Of a DNA stretch of 64,000 nt, positions 16,191-25,686 are shown one piece after another; within the stretch, counting starts at the first letter, position 1; each line of letters opens with the position of its first letter. Source of the DNA: Pseudomonas fluorescens (GTDB lineage: Bacteria > Pseudomonadota > Gammaproteobacteria > Pseudomonadales > Pseudomonadaceae). The position numbers and the translations under genes were made by a program. Below the pieces are notes generated by a model. The model saw nothing but the letters and a program-made list of their open reading frames with translations. It did no database searches and was not told the origin of the DNA. Location: NCBI RefSeq assembly GCF_902498195.1, contig NZ_CABVIY010000006.1, positions 124,001 to 188,000 on the forward strand, in the 5' to 3' direction.

Positions 16191-17642
16191 TTACTGCGCG
16201 ATGGTTTTCACCGACACGCCACGCTCGATCGGCGTAGTGCGCCCGTAGATATCTTCAAAGCGCTCGATATCGTCCTCACCCAGGTAGCTGCCCGATTGCA
16301 CTTCGATGATCTCGAGTGGAATCTTGCCCGGGTTGCGCAAGCGGTGAACCGAAGCAATCGGAATGTAGGTCGACTGGTTTTCGGTCAGCAGGAACACATT
16401 CTCATCGCAGGTCACTTCGGCGGTGCCGCTGACGACGATCCAGTGCTCGGCGCGGTGGTGGTGCATCTGCAGCGACAGGCACGCGCCCGGCTTGACCGAG
16501 ATGTGCTTGACCTGGAAGCGGCCGCCCATGTCCACCGAGTCGTAGGAACCCCACGGGCGATAGACTTCGCAGTGGTTCTGGGTTTCGCTGCGGCCCTGTT
16601 CGTTGAGGGTGTTGACCATCTGTTTCACGCCTTGGACCTTGTCCTTGTGCGCGATCATCATGGCGTCCTTGGTCTCGACGACGACGATGTTTTCCAGGCC
16701 GATCACCGACACCAGCTTGCCGTTGCCGTGGATCATGCAGTTGCGGCTGTCCTGGATCACCACGTCGCCTTTGGTGACGTTGCCGTGGGCGTCTTTTTCA
16801 TTCACTTCCCACAGCGACGACCAGCAGCCGACATCGCTCCAGCCGGCGGTCAGCGGCACCACGCAGGCGCGCTGGGTCTTTTCCATCACCGAGTAGTCGA
16901 TGGAGTTGTCCGGGCAGCAGGCGAACGTGGCTTCGTCGAAGGTGATGCTGTCGGCGTCTTGCTGGCTGCGTTCCAGGGTCAGCAGGCAGGTGTCGTAGAT
17001 GTCCGGGTCGTGCTTTTTCAGTTCTTCGAGGAAGCGGCTGGCGCGGAACAGGAACATGCCGCTGTTCCAGAAATAACCACCGGACTGGACGAACTCGGTG
17101 GCGCGTTTCACATCCGGTTTTTCGACGAAGTGCGAGACCCGGCTGACGCCTTCGGGCAGCAGCGAATCGTTGGTCGACTTGATGTAGCCGTAGCCGGTTT
17201 CCGGTTTGGTGGCCGGTACGCCGAACAGCACCATTTCACCGTTTTCGGCGGCGACGGTGGCCAGGGCCAGGGCGCGTTGCAGGGCTTTCTGATCGTCCAG
17301 CACGTGGTCGGCCGGCAGCACCAGCATCAGCTCGTCGCGACCTTCATTGACCAGCATCATCGCGGTCAGGGCCACCGCCGGCGCGGTGTTGCGGCCGAAC
17401 GGTTCCATCAGGATGCGCTGGGTGTCGAGCTTACGGGCGCTCAGCTGTTCGTTGACGATGAAGCGGTGGTCCTTGTTGCAGACCACGATCGGGGTGTCCA
17501 TGCCTTCGAACACCAGGCGTTCCAGGGTCTGTTGGAACAGCGTGTGCTCACCGGTCAGGGCCAGGAACTGTTTCGGGAATTGCTTGCGCGAAAGCGGCCA
17601 AAGACGTGAGCCGCTACCACCGGAGAGAATGACTGGAATCAT
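16191..17642 (-). CDS. algA: AlgA: mannose-6-phosphate isomerase / GDP-mannose pyrophosphorylase
   Basis: 483 residues, the usual AlgA length. The N-terminal nucleotidyltransferase domain opens with GGSGSRLWPLSRKQFPKQF (residues 8-26), the sugar-nucleotide signature. The C-terminal type II phosphomannose isomerase cupin has its metal-site motif QMHHHRAEHW at 392-401. The enzyme performs the first step (fructose-6-P to mannose-6-P) and the third step (mannose-1-P to GDP-mannose) of alginate precursor synthesis. AlgC, encoded elsewhere, performs the step between. It is the last gene of the operon and is separated from algF by about 210 bases that contain a REP pair. Confidence 0.97.
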   Translation of the reverse strand: MIPVILSGGSGSRLWPLSRKQFPKQFLALTGEHTLFQQTLERLVFEGMDTPIVVCNKDHRFIVNEQLSARKLDTQRILMEPFGRNTAPAVALTAMMLVNEGRDELMLVLPADHVLDDQKALQRALALATVAAENGEMVLFGVPATKPETGYGYIKSTNDSLLPEGVSRVSHFVEKPDVKRATEFVQSGGYFWNSGMFLFRASRFLEELKKHDPDIYDTCLLTLERSQQDADSITFDEATFACCPDNSIDYSVMEKTQRACVVPLTAGWSDVGCWSSLWEVNEKDAHGNVTKGDVVIQDSRNCMIHGNGKLVSVIGLENIVVVETKDAMMIAHKDKVQGVKQMVNTLNEQGRSETQNHCEVYRPWGSYDSVDMGGRFQVKHISVKPGACLSLQMHHHRAEHWIVVSGTAEVTCDENVFLLTENQSTYIPIASVHRLRNPGKIPLEIIEVQSGSYLGEDDIERFEDIYGRTTPIERGVSVKTIAQ

Positions 17643-17738
17643 GGTGTTACTCCTTGAAAATCGTTTGGTTAGAGCTACGAACGTGGTGTCGTTTCACTCT
17701 TGTTTTTGTTTCGTGTCCGGTCTGACAACGCGGTCTAC

Positions 17739-17826
17739 TGTGGGAGCGGGCTTGCTCGCGAAAGCGGTGGGTCAGCCAACACATCGTTGAATGTGAGACC
17801 GTATTCGCGAGCAAGCCCGCTCCCAC
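17739..17826. repeat. REP inverted pair between algF and algA
   Basis: TGTGGGAGCGGGCTTGCTCG and its complement lie in the gap between two operon genes. In the transcript it would form a long stem just before algA and may affect mRNA stability or read-through. Confidence 0.92.
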
Positions 17827-17856
17827 AAGGGGATCGGGTCAAGCCGGAAAAATGGG

Positions 17857-18513
17857 TTAGCGCGTCGACACCGGGCGTTTTACCCAGACTGGCGACAGGC
17901 TGCTGCCGCTGCCGGTGACGTACAGCACGGCGGCTTCACCGCGTTCCAGGGCGACCGGTTTCACGTCGCCGACCTTGGTGGCGCCGTCGTACAGCGCCAG
18001 GCTGACTTTCACCGGGTTGATTTCACGCTCGCCACGGCCCTTGGCGGCCACGTTCGGCACCACGTCGGTCTTGCCGTCGGCGGTTTTCAGGGTCAGGGCC
18101 TTGTCGCTGAGGTTCTGCACGCGGACCAGGGATTTCTGCTTGTTCTTGAACGGCGGTTCTTCGATCAGCTGCGGTGCGCCGCTGGCGTTGTTGACCAGGG
18201 TGTAATAGTGATCGCCAGCCAGTTTCACCGGCAGGGTCTGGCTGCCGACCTTGGCGCTGTAGTCGCCGCCCGGCATAAAGCTGAAGTCACTGCTGGACAG
18301 CGGCGCGACGTCGGCCAGGTTGGTGCTGCCGACGGTGGCGCTGACTTCGGCGTTACCGGCGTTGTAGATGCGCACGAAGGTCGAGCCTTTCGGTGCGGTC
18401 GGACCGTACAGTGCCGAATCACCTGCGGCAAAGGCCTGCATGGACAGCACGCTCATGCCGGCAACGAGAGCAAAAGTCTTGGCGAGACGACGAGGAGTTG
18501 TAGTGAAAGTCAT
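17857..18513 (-). CDS. algF: AlgF: alginate O-acetylation protein
   Basis: 218 residues with a cleavable signal peptide (TFALVAGMSVLSMQAFA, cut before AGDSALYGP). The mature protein is periplasmic, has no obvious catalytic motif, and carries the family's ALYGPTAPKGSTFVRIYNAG start. AlgF works with AlgI and AlgJ in O-acetylating mannuronate residues. The ATG at 18513 has GAGAGG 7 bases upstream. It is 17 bases from algJ. Confidence 0.96.
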   Translation of the reverse strand: MTFTTTPRRLAKTFALVAGMSVLSMQAFAAGDSALYGPTAPKGSTFVRIYNAGNAEVSATVGSTNLADVAPLSSSDFSFMPGGDYSAKVGSQTLPVKLAGDHYYTLVNNASGAPQLIEEPPFKNKQKSLVRVQNLSDKALTLKTADGKTDVVPNVAAKGRGEREINPVKVSLALYDGATKVGDVKPVALERGEAAVLYVTGSGSSLSPVWVKRPVSTR

Positions 18514-18530
18514 GGAATTACCTCTCTCTT

Positions 18531-19706
18531 TCAGTTTTGCGCCCGGTCGGGCGTCTCGGATTTAGCGTTAATGGCTACGTTTTGTTGGCGGGCGCCGGCT
18601 TGTTTAAGCTCTGCGACCCACTGCGGGTCGGCGTCGCCGATTTCGTTGTTCACAGGCAGATAACGTTCAGGAAACTCCCAGATCAGCACTTGTGGCGGGC
18701 TGTTCTTGAAGGCGTCGCTTTTCAGGTAGCTGAGCATCGGCAGGATCGGGCCGTGGCCGTCTTCGGCGTAATTGACCACGTCGCTGCGCAGCGCTTGTTT
18801 CAGCGCGCCCACAAAATTCCAGTTGGGGTTGGCGCTGTAGCTGGTGCCGATCAGGGCCACGGGCACTTCGGTGTTGGCGAACAGCGCATCCTCGGCAACC
18901 GGCTGCCCGGCAGCGGCCACGGTGTTGCGCTTCTGCAAGGGTTCTTGCGCCGGCATCAGGTTTTCGAACAGCGGGTCCAGCGGCAGGAACAGGCGCAGGT
19001 CGCCCTTGTGGGTGATTTTTTCCGCAGGCTCGGTGACGAAGGTTTGCGGTTCGCCATTCAGCGGGAACCGGTCGGCAATGGTCCGGGCCAGGCGGTTGGC
19101 GGCGATCTCGGCGCCTTCCGGGGTCCAGTGGGTGTCGGTACGCAGGAACACTTGCTTGCCGTCACGCTTGGCAGCCAGCAATGGGCCCAACAGGTCCGGC
19201 GCCGGAATCCGGTCAGCGGCCAGGCGCTGGTGGAAGTCCTTGTAGAGGTTGGCGTGGATGCTCGCCGGTTTGACCTCGCCGAGGTGTTCCGGGTACAGGC
19301 GCACCTTGGCCGGCACTACCGCCATCACCAGTTGCACGCCTTTTTCCTTCAGGGTCTGGCGCACGCCTTCGACCAGCGCGTAGTTGCCTTGCAGGTTCAG
19401 CTCTTCGTTGACCACCGGGTGGAATTCTTCATCGCTGTACAACCACTGGTCGCGACCGAGCACCACGCCCGGACGGCCTTCGTTGAACAGCTTGAAATCC
19501 AGCGCGGCCCAGAGGTTGGTGCCCAGGCGTTTGATCGGGAACTCGTCGTCGTAGTGCGTCTCCACCGCCTTGGTCCAGCGGCCGTTGAGCACCGTCGCGT
19601 CGGCGTTGGTGCTGAAGCCCAGGAAGCTGCGAACCGACCACAGGCCCAGGGCCAGCAGGGTCACCAGGAACAGGGCGATGTAAAAGATGCGTAATGAGCG
19701 GGTCAT
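18531..19706 (-). CDS. algJ: AlgJ: alginate O-acetyltransferase component
   Basis: 391 residues. The N-terminus is an uncleaved-looking anchor (FYIALFLVTLLALGLWSV). A periplasmic SGNH-like domain follows with the DTHW motif (LRTDTHWTPEGAEIAA), whose Asp and His belong to the catalytic triad, and the downstream Ser in LIGTSYSANPNW. It transfers acetyl groups in the alginate acetylation pathway with AlgI, AlgF and AlgX. It lies 11 bases from algI. It is homologous to AlgX over the catalytic domain. Confidence 0.96.
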   Translation of the reverse strand: MTRSLRIFYIALFLVTLLALGLWSVRSFLGFSTNADATVLNGRWTKAVETHYDDEFPIKRLGTNLWAALDFKLFNEGRPGVVLGRDQWLYSDEEFHPVVNEELNLQGNYALVEGVRQTLKEKGVQLVMAVVPAKVRLYPEHLGEVKPASIHANLYKDFHQRLAADRIPAPDLLGPLLAAKRDGKQVFLRTDTHWTPEGAEIAANRLARTIADRFPLNGEPQTFVTEPAEKITHKGDLRLFLPLDPLFENLMPAQEPLQKRNTVAAAGQPVAEDALFANTEVPVALIGTSYSANPNWNFVGALKQALRSDVVNYAEDGHGPILPMLSYLKSDAFKNSPPQVLIWEFPERYLPVNNEIGDADPQWVAELKQAGARQQNVAINAKSETPDRAQN

Positions 19707-19717
19707 GGCCGGATCCC

Positions 19718-21283
19718 TCAGAACTGGAAGTAAAGGAACGGCGAGAAGCTTTGCGCCGAGAGTTTGAGAATCGAGGCGATGAACAGCAGCAGTACCAAAG
19801 CGCGCATTGCGTAGCGCGACCAGTCGGCGCTCCAGTAGGCCGGTTGCACCTGGGCGTCGACGCCGACGGTGTAGCCAGGCTGGTGGATGCTCGACGGGTT
19901 ATCCCCAGGCACGGCCTTGATCGTTCCGGCGGTCGCGGCGGCCGGGCCGTCGCTATCAACGTTCACGGCAGGCTTGGTCTTGACCGGTGGCTGGTTGCTG
20001 TAGAAGTCACGCAGGCCGAAGAACGCCAGCGTCACGTAGGCCACGATCAGCGTCGCGATTTGCAGGCCGGTGAGGCTGGCCTGGTTGAGTTCCGACAGCG
20101 ACCAGTCGCCGAAGCTGAACATCGCGCCGTACATGCGACCGGCGACGTGCAGGTTTTCCGCGCGGAAAATCACCCAGCCCATCACCACCAGCAGGAAAGT
20201 CAGTGCCCAGCGGATCGGGTTGAAGCTGCGCGGCGAGGTGTTCAGGCCGAGGGCTTTTTCAATCGCCAGCCACATGCCGTGCCACGCACCCCAGACGATG
20301 TAGGTGATGTTCGCGCCGTGCCACAGGCCACCGAGCAACATGGTCAGGAACAGGTTGCGATAGGTGGTCAGCGTGCCTTTGCGGTTGCCGCCCAGGGTGA
20401 TGTACAGGTAGTCACGCAACCAGGTGGAAAGGCTGATGTGCCAGCGGCGCCAGAACTCGGTGATCGACTGGCTGATGTACGGCTGCTTGAAGTTTTCCAT
20501 GAAGCGGAAACCCATCATCAAACCCAGGCCGATGGCCATGTCGCTGTAGCCGGAGAAGTCGAAGTACAGCTGCGCGGTGTACGCCAGCGCGCCGAGCCAG
20601 GCATCGCCCGTGGTCGGGTTTTGCAGGGCGAAGCAATGGTCGGCCACCACCGCGAGGGTGTCGGCGATGAAGACCTTCTTGATGAAACCCTGCATGAACC
20701 GCGTGCAGCCCTCGGAGAATTTGTCGAGGGTGTGGGTGCGGTTGTTGAACTGATCGGCCAGGTCGCGGAAACGCAACACGGGGCCGGCGATCAGGTGCGG
20801 GAAAATCGCCACGAACGCCGCGAAGTCGATCAGGTTGCGGGTCGCCGGGGTGTCACCACGGTAGACGTCGATGATGTAGCTGATGGACTCGAAGATGTAG
20901 AACGAGATCCCGATCGGCAACAGCACGTGGGTCAGGATGAACGGCTCCAGGCCCACCGAGGTCATCATCGCGTTGATGCTGTCGACGCCGAAGTTGGCGT
21001 ACTTGAAGTAGCCGAGGATGCACAGGTCGACGGCCACGCCGAGCAGCAGCCAGCGCTGCGCCGGTTGGGTCCTGACGCCGGCGGCGCCGACTTTCAGGCC
21101 GATCCAGTAGTTCCACAGCGTGACGGCCGCGAACAGTGCGAGAAAGTCCACACGCCACCAGGCGTAGAACACATAGCTGGCAATCAGCAGCAGTAAATTG
21201 CGATAGCGTTGCCCGCTCAGGTAGTACAAGCCGAGAAAGATCGGCAAGAACAAAAACAGGAACACGTTGGACGAAAAAACCAT
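19718..21283 (-). CDS. algI: AlgI: membrane-bound O-acetyltransferase (MBOAT)
   Basis: 521 residues from the ATG at 21283, chosen for AGGAGA about 8 bases upstream and the standard start MVFSSNVFLFLFLPIF. It is polytopic with about ten membrane segments. The MBOAT core has FWRRWHISLSTWLRDYLYI and the catalytic His of LLGGLWHGANITYIVWG. AlgI carries acetyl groups across the inner membrane for transfer to mannuronate residues. A REP pair occupies the gap to algL. Confidence 0.97.
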   Translation of the reverse strand: MVFSSNVFLFLFLPIFLGLYYLSGQRYRNLLLLIASYVFYAWWRVDFLALFAAVTLWNYWIGLKVGAAGVRTQPAQRWLLLGVAVDLCILGYFKYANFGVDSINAMMTSVGLEPFILTHVLLPIGISFYIFESISYIIDVYRGDTPATRNLIDFAAFVAIFPHLIAGPVLRFRDLADQFNNRTHTLDKFSEGCTRFMQGFIKKVFIADTLAVVADHCFALQNPTTGDAWLGALAYTAQLYFDFSGYSDMAIGLGLMMGFRFMENFKQPYISQSITEFWRRWHISLSTWLRDYLYITLGGNRKGTLTTYRNLFLTMLLGGLWHGANITYIVWGAWHGMWLAIEKALGLNTSPRSFNPIRWALTFLLVVMGWVIFRAENLHVAGRMYGAMFSFGDWSLSELNQASLTGLQIATLIVAYVTLAFFGLRDFYSNQPPVKTKPAVNVDSDGPAAATAGTIKAVPGDNPSSIHQPGYTVGVDAQVQPAYWSADWSRYAMRALVLLLFIASILKLSAQSFSPFLYFQF

Positions 21284-21391
21284 CCCGATCTCTCCTTGTT
21301 TAACCAACAGTCAAGGGCCAACGGCCCCCCCAAACCCCCCACCGAAAACCGGGGGGATAACTCACAAAACTAAAACTCGATACATGCCCCC

Positions 21392-21481
21392 TGTAGGAGC
21401 GAGCCTGCTCGCGATGAGACCCTGTCAGTCGACATCGATGTTGGATGTCAGACCGCAATCGCGAGCAGGCTCGCTCCTACA
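21392..21481. repeat. REP inverted pair between algL and algI
   Basis: Arms TGTAGGAGCGAGCCTGCTCG and complement, of the same family as the copy at 11061. The 216-base gap between two operon genes holds essentially this element alone. Confidence 0.9.
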
Positions 21482-21499
21482 AGGGATTGATGTCGGGCC

Positions 21500-22612
21500 T
21501 CAAGAACCTTTGCCCTTCTCATTCGCCGGGTCGTAGACCTTGGTCAGGTCACCCCCGAGGCGGAAGGTCTTGAACGGTTGCATCTCGTGTTTCTTTTCCA
21601 GCACATCCGGCGAGCAGGTGTAGAGGGTGCAGAACGGTTCGAGCCAGGCGAATTTCGAGTCGACCTTCAGGTCGGTCATGTCCTGCTCTTTACCGTTCTT
21701 CTTCTCGAACTCATCCGGGTCCTTCACCCCGGCCAGCACGCGATCACCCAGGCGTTTGAGCGCACCGTTGTTTTCCTGGCGCAGATCCACACCGTTGACC
21801 TGGGCGAAACTGGCGATCATCGCCAGCGGCGGCAGGGCGTAGTTGTGGTAGGCGAGGGCGCGTTGCTGGCGCTTGAGTTCGTTGGGCAAAAAGCCCTGGG
21901 CGTCAACTTGATTGGCGCCGACCTTGTATTCCTTCACTGCCCAGTCGAACAGGTCGCGGCGGTTGGTGGCGACCGACGTTGCCATCACCGACCAGGCCGC
22001 CCAGTACGAGTGGTTGTTGGTTTTTTCCAGCGGCAGGTTGTCCCAGTCGCTGACCACCTGATCAGCCATTTTGCTGAACCAGGCTTCGATCAGCTGCGAC
22101 TCCTGCTGATGGTTGGCCAGCGGATGGGAGTCGGAGAATTTCAGGCGAATGTACGACGACGCCATGCTGCCCAGCGCCCATTTGCGCATGGACTTGCCAG
22201 TATGGTTGAAGTCCTTGGACATCAGCGCATCGGCCTTGGCCCAGGCGGTCAGCCAATTGAGCGTGCATTCCAGTTGTTCCGGGCGACCGTCACGCATGAA
22301 CTGCATCACCCGCTTGCTGGTGCCGCGCTCGATTTTGGTGATGTCGGCGGTGCTGTCGCGGAAGGCTTTTTCCGATTGCACGTTCAGCGTTGAACGAGCC
22401 TTGTCCGAGCCTTCGTACTTGCTGCGAAATTGCAGCGAGCCGGTGTAGGGCGTCGGCATCGCATCGCAGCCTTCGCCCTTGTCGCCGGTTTTGACTTTCT
22501 CGATGGGCGCGAAGTAGCCCTGGGGCGGGCGCAATGGCGCCGCGGCTTGAGTCGCGCCGGCGAACATCGCCAGGCTCAACAGCGTCAGTGTGGCAAGTCT
22601 CGGATTTCGCAT
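21500..22612 (-). CDS. algL: AlgL: periplasmic alginate lyase
   Basis: 370 residues from the ATG at 22612, preceded by GAGG 6 bases upstream; an ATG four codons earlier overlaps the algX stop but has no better site. A signal peptide (LATLTLLSLAMFAGATQAAA) precedes the alpha/alpha-toroid domain. The catalytic NNHSYWAAW motif and the RALAYHNYALPPLAM segment with the active-site Arg and Tyr are present, so the lyase should be active. In the export complex AlgL clears polymer that escapes into the periplasm. Confidence 0.96.
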   Translation of the reverse strand: MRNPRLATLTLLSLAMFAGATQAAAPLRPPQGYFAPIEKVKTGDKGEGCDAMPTPYTGSLQFRSKYEGSDKARSTLNVQSEKAFRDSTADITKIERGTSKRVMQFMRDGRPEQLECTLNWLTAWAKADALMSKDFNHTGKSMRKWALGSMASSYIRLKFSDSHPLANHQQESQLIEAWFSKMADQVVSDWDNLPLEKTNNHSYWAAWSVMATSVATNRRDLFDWAVKEYKVGANQVDAQGFLPNELKRQQRALAYHNYALPPLAMIASFAQVNGVDLRQENNGALKRLGDRVLAGVKDPDEFEKKNGKEQDMTDLKVDSKFAWLEPFCTLYTCSPDVLEKKHEMQPFKTFRLGGDLTKVYDPANEKGKGS

Positions 22613-22620
22613 GGCAGACC

Positions 22621-24072
22621 TCATTGCCCGACCGAAGCGGTACGTTGCTCCGCGCCGGGGAATACGTTGCGTTTGCAGATTTTCGCTTCGACTTTCTGTG
22701 GCGCGGCACCTGCTTTTTCAGGGCCCTGGATTTCGACGGCCAGCAGGTTCTGCGAGGCCCAGTCTTCGTCCGTGCGCAACTCGAAGGCGAAACGCCCGTC
22801 GGTGTCGGAGGTTTCCGGTTTGTCGATCTTGATGTCCTCGTGGCGACCGTTCATGTACCAGAGGGTGGCTTGCAGGGTTTTCACCGAGGTGTCGGCGAAG
22901 CGGATGTCGACCTGGTGACTGCTGTTTTGCAGGTTCAGGTTTTTGCTGTTGACCATCAGTTCGTTCTTGCCCGGTTTTAACGTGGTGCTGCCGGACATCT
23001 GGGGTTCCTTGCCTTCGCAACCGTTGTCCAGCAACGCCATCATCTGGCGGTAGATGGTTTCCTGGTCCAGGCGATAGAGCGGCGAGAATTCCCAGATGAG
23101 AATTTTCGGCGGGTTCTTCTGGAACTCGTCGCTGCCCAGGTACTGCAGCATCGAACCTTCCAGGCCGCCGCCGGGGAACGCCACGTTGAGAATGTCGGCG
23201 CCGATGGCCTCTTCGAGGAAACCGGCGAAGTTGTAGTTCTTGCCGCTGTGGCTGGTGCCGACCAGGGTGATTTCCGGGTTGCCGGAATCGCCGAACAGAT
23301 CGCCATCGCCCGCTTCGCCTTTCGGCTCGGTGGTGAATTGATCCATGTACTGGATCGCGTAGCTGGTGCCACAGAGTTGACCGGCCATGTTGTGTAATGT
23401 TCCGGTCTTGCCCATGCGACCCGACTTATGGGTCTCGAATTCACGCTTGGGAATGTCGGCGAAAGCCGGGATCTGCTTGACCTTTTCGGCGACGATTTTC
23501 GCCGTGCGCTGCGCGCCGTAGGGCGTCCAGTGCTGGTCGCCACGGAAGTAGAAATCGTGGGCCGGCAGGGTGTCGGGCAGTTGTTCGTTGGTCAGTGGCG
23601 ACAGGTCCGGCACTACGTAGCCCATCTGCGCGAAACGTCCGAGCATGGTCTTGTAGTTACGCAGCGCCTTGTCGAAATCGAAGCTGGCTTTCTCGGCCGG
23701 GTTGAGCTTGTTGCGGTTCACCAGGCCACGGGTCGGCTGGTAAACCACGACCAGCTCCACGCCTTTGCTCTTGAACGCATCGTGCAGCTGTTTCATGCGT
23801 TTGTAGCCGGCGGGCGTGGTATCGAACTCGGTGCGCAAGTCTTCCTGGGTACGGAACAGCCAGTCGCCCTGGGCCTGCACCAGCGTGGTGAAATTCTGCT
23901 GGTAGCGGGTGGTGTAATTCTTCGCATCGTGGGCGGCCGGGCACAGGCTGCAGCAGGGTTCGGCACTGAAGGTTGGTGCTTGGGCTTCGTCGGCGCGCGC
24001 ACCAGTGCTGGCGGCGAGAATGCCGGCGGTCAGGGCCGACAGGCTGAGTAATTTGATCAAGTGTGGGTGCAT
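22621..24072 (-). CDS. algX: AlgX: alginate acetyltransferase and export-complex protein
   Basis: 483 residues. A signal peptide ends at TGARA. The SGNH catalytic domain (about 45-345) contains RGDQHWTPYGAQRTA with the triad Asp and His, and VGTSHSGKNYNF with the nucleophilic Ser. The C-terminal carbohydrate-binding module spans about 350-480. The CCSLCPAAHD cysteine cluster near the mature N-terminus is also typical. AlgX adds acetyl groups to the polymer in the periplasm and is part of the AlgK/AlgE trans-envelope complex. GAGGATAATTTT precedes the ATG. Confidence 0.97.
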   Translation of the reverse strand: MHPHLIKLLSLSALTAGILAASTGARADEAQAPTFSAEPCCSLCPAAHDAKNYTTRYQQNFTTLVQAQGDWLFRTQEDLRTEFDTTPAGYKRMKQLHDAFKSKGVELVVVYQPTRGLVNRNKLNPAEKASFDFDKALRNYKTMLGRFAQMGYVVPDLSPLTNEQLPDTLPAHDFYFRGDQHWTPYGAQRTAKIVAEKVKQIPAFADIPKREFETHKSGRMGKTGTLHNMAGQLCGTSYAIQYMDQFTTEPKGEAGDGDLFGDSGNPEITLVGTSHSGKNYNFAGFLEEAIGADILNVAFPGGGLEGSMLQYLGSDEFQKNPPKILIWEFSPLYRLDQETIYRQMMALLDNGCEGKEPQMSGSTTLKPGKNELMVNSKNLNLQNSSHQVDIRFADTSVKTLQATLWYMNGRHEDIKIDKPETSDTDGRFAFELRTDEDWASQNLLAVEIQGPEKAGAAPQKVEAKICKRNVFPGAEQRTASVGQ

Positions 24073-24082
24073 AAAATTATCC

Positions 24083-25660
24083 TCAGTCCCGCATTTCGGT
24101 CTGGCGTTCGACAGGGTCGATCAGCACGGCTTTCTGCTGGCGCACCAGCAGGTCGAGAATTTCATCCTGGCGCTCGCCGAGAATCCCCGAGAAGCTGATG
24201 CCGCTGGATTTGGTGGGCGCGAGCATGGACACGCGATACAGCTCGACGCTCAGCGGCGAGTCGATGGACAGCGGGCCGCTGCCGTTGGCCGCCAGTTCAC
24301 CGCCGACCACGATCAGCGACACCTGGGCGTCGAACGGGTCGAGCTTGATGTCGCGGTCGGTATCGGTCAGGTCCTTGATGTGGCCGTAAACGCCGGTCAG
24401 GCCGTTGGCCATGGCGACGTTTTCGTAGAGGCGAATGTTCACGCTGTTACGAATGCGAATGCCGTGGCGACGGTTGCTGATCACCTTGTTGCCCCACAGC
24501 AGGTTGTCGGCACTCTCGTAGAGGGTGATGCCGTCGGTGTGGTTCTGGTAGATCTCGTTGTGGGCGATCAGGTTGTTGACGCTGTTACGGTCGATCACCA
24601 GACCCGACAACTTGTTGTCGTAGCTGCGGTTGTTGAAGATGAAACTGTCGTTGACCTCACGGGAAATAATGATCCCGTGCTTCTTCTTGGTCCCGAACAC
24701 CGTGTTGTCGGCAATGATCAGGCCGTGGGAACGGTCGTGCGGGTCGATGCCGTAGACGATGTTGTCTTTGTAGGTGTTGCCCTTGACCACGAAGTCGCGG
24801 GTTTCGTAGCAGTAGAAGCCGTACCACATGTCCGAGAACTCGGAGCCGACGATCCAGCCGGTCGGCTCGGGACGCTTGAGCACCTTGGCCATGTTCGGCG
24901 TGTACTGGGAAATACTCACGCCGTAGGACTTACTGTTGGCGTAGCCGAAGCTGGCCATTTTGCTGTTGGCGATGTAAGTCTCGGTGCCGCCCCAGGCCAG
25001 CAGGAACGGGCGGAATTCCTTCGGCGAGCGGAAGGTTGCAGGACCGTTGTCCTTCTCGCGCCAGCCGGTGATTTTGGTGTCGCGGACAAACAGCTGGCCG
25101 TCGTTGACCAGGAACGAACCGGCCTCCTGGGACAGGCGCAGTTCCTGGGTCTGCTTGTCGATTTCCAGGATGCCTTTCTCACCGACCACAATCGGCAACT
25201 TCGCCAGGAACACGCCCGGCGAGGTTTCGCTGAAGTACTGCTTGGGCAGTTTTTTCGCCAGGTCCTTGAGGTTCATGTAGCCGTCGTCGACGAAAATCGC
25301 CTGCGGGATGCCGTGCTGACGCACCACCCATTCGGCCATCTTGTTGTCGCCGCCGATGAAGTCCTTCAGGGCGTTCTCTTGCATCATCCGGCGCACGCTG
25401 ATTTTGCCGGCCTTGCTGCGCACGATCTTGGCGGCGATGGCATCGCTGGTGTAGCCCGAGACGTCCGGCAGTGTCGGCTGTGCCAGTTCCAGCGGCGCGG
25501 TCGGTGCGCTGCTGACGGTGTAGGTCTTGGCTTGTTGCAGTTCCTTGGCCATGGTCGCCGGCTTGGCGGCCGGCTCCACGTTGGCGAAGGCAGCGGCACT
25601 GGCCAGCAGCATCGCGCCGGCCAACAGGCTGATCGAGCCTTTTATGGCTTGATGATTCAT
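24083..25660 (-). CDS. algG: AlgG: mannuronan C5-epimerase
   Basis: 525 residues from the ATG at 25660, with GGAG 8 bases upstream. The gene starts 27 bases past the algE stop. A signal peptide (LLAGAMLLASAAAFA) is followed by a right-handed beta-helix with carbohydrate-binding repeats. The catalytic DPHDRSHG motif (YGIDPHDRSHGLIIADN) is intact. AlgG converts mannuronate to guluronate in the nascent polymer and protects it from AlgL. Confidence 0.97.
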   Translation of the reverse strand: MNHQAIKGSISLLAGAMLLASAAAFANVEPAAKPATMAKELQQAKTYTVSSAPTAPLELAQPTLPDVSGYTSDAIAAKIVRSKAGKISVRRMMQENALKDFIGGDNKMAEWVVRQHGIPQAIFVDDGYMNLKDLAKKLPKQYFSETSPGVFLAKLPIVVGEKGILEIDKQTQELRLSQEAGSFLVNDGQLFVRDTKITGWREKDNGPATFRSPKEFRPFLLAWGGTETYIANSKMASFGYANSKSYGVSISQYTPNMAKVLKRPEPTGWIVGSEFSDMWYGFYCYETRDFVVKGNTYKDNIVYGIDPHDRSHGLIIADNTVFGTKKKHGIIISREVNDSFIFNNRSYDNKLSGLVIDRNSVNNLIAHNEIYQNHTDGITLYESADNLLWGNKVISNRRHGIRIRNSVNIRLYENVAMANGLTGVYGHIKDLTDTDRDIKLDPFDAQVSLIVVGGELAANGSGPLSIDSPLSVELYRVSMLAPTKSSGISFSGILGERQDEILDLLVRQQKAVLIDPVERQTEMRD

Positions 25661-25686
25661 CTGGGAGACTCCCTTCGCAATGTGCA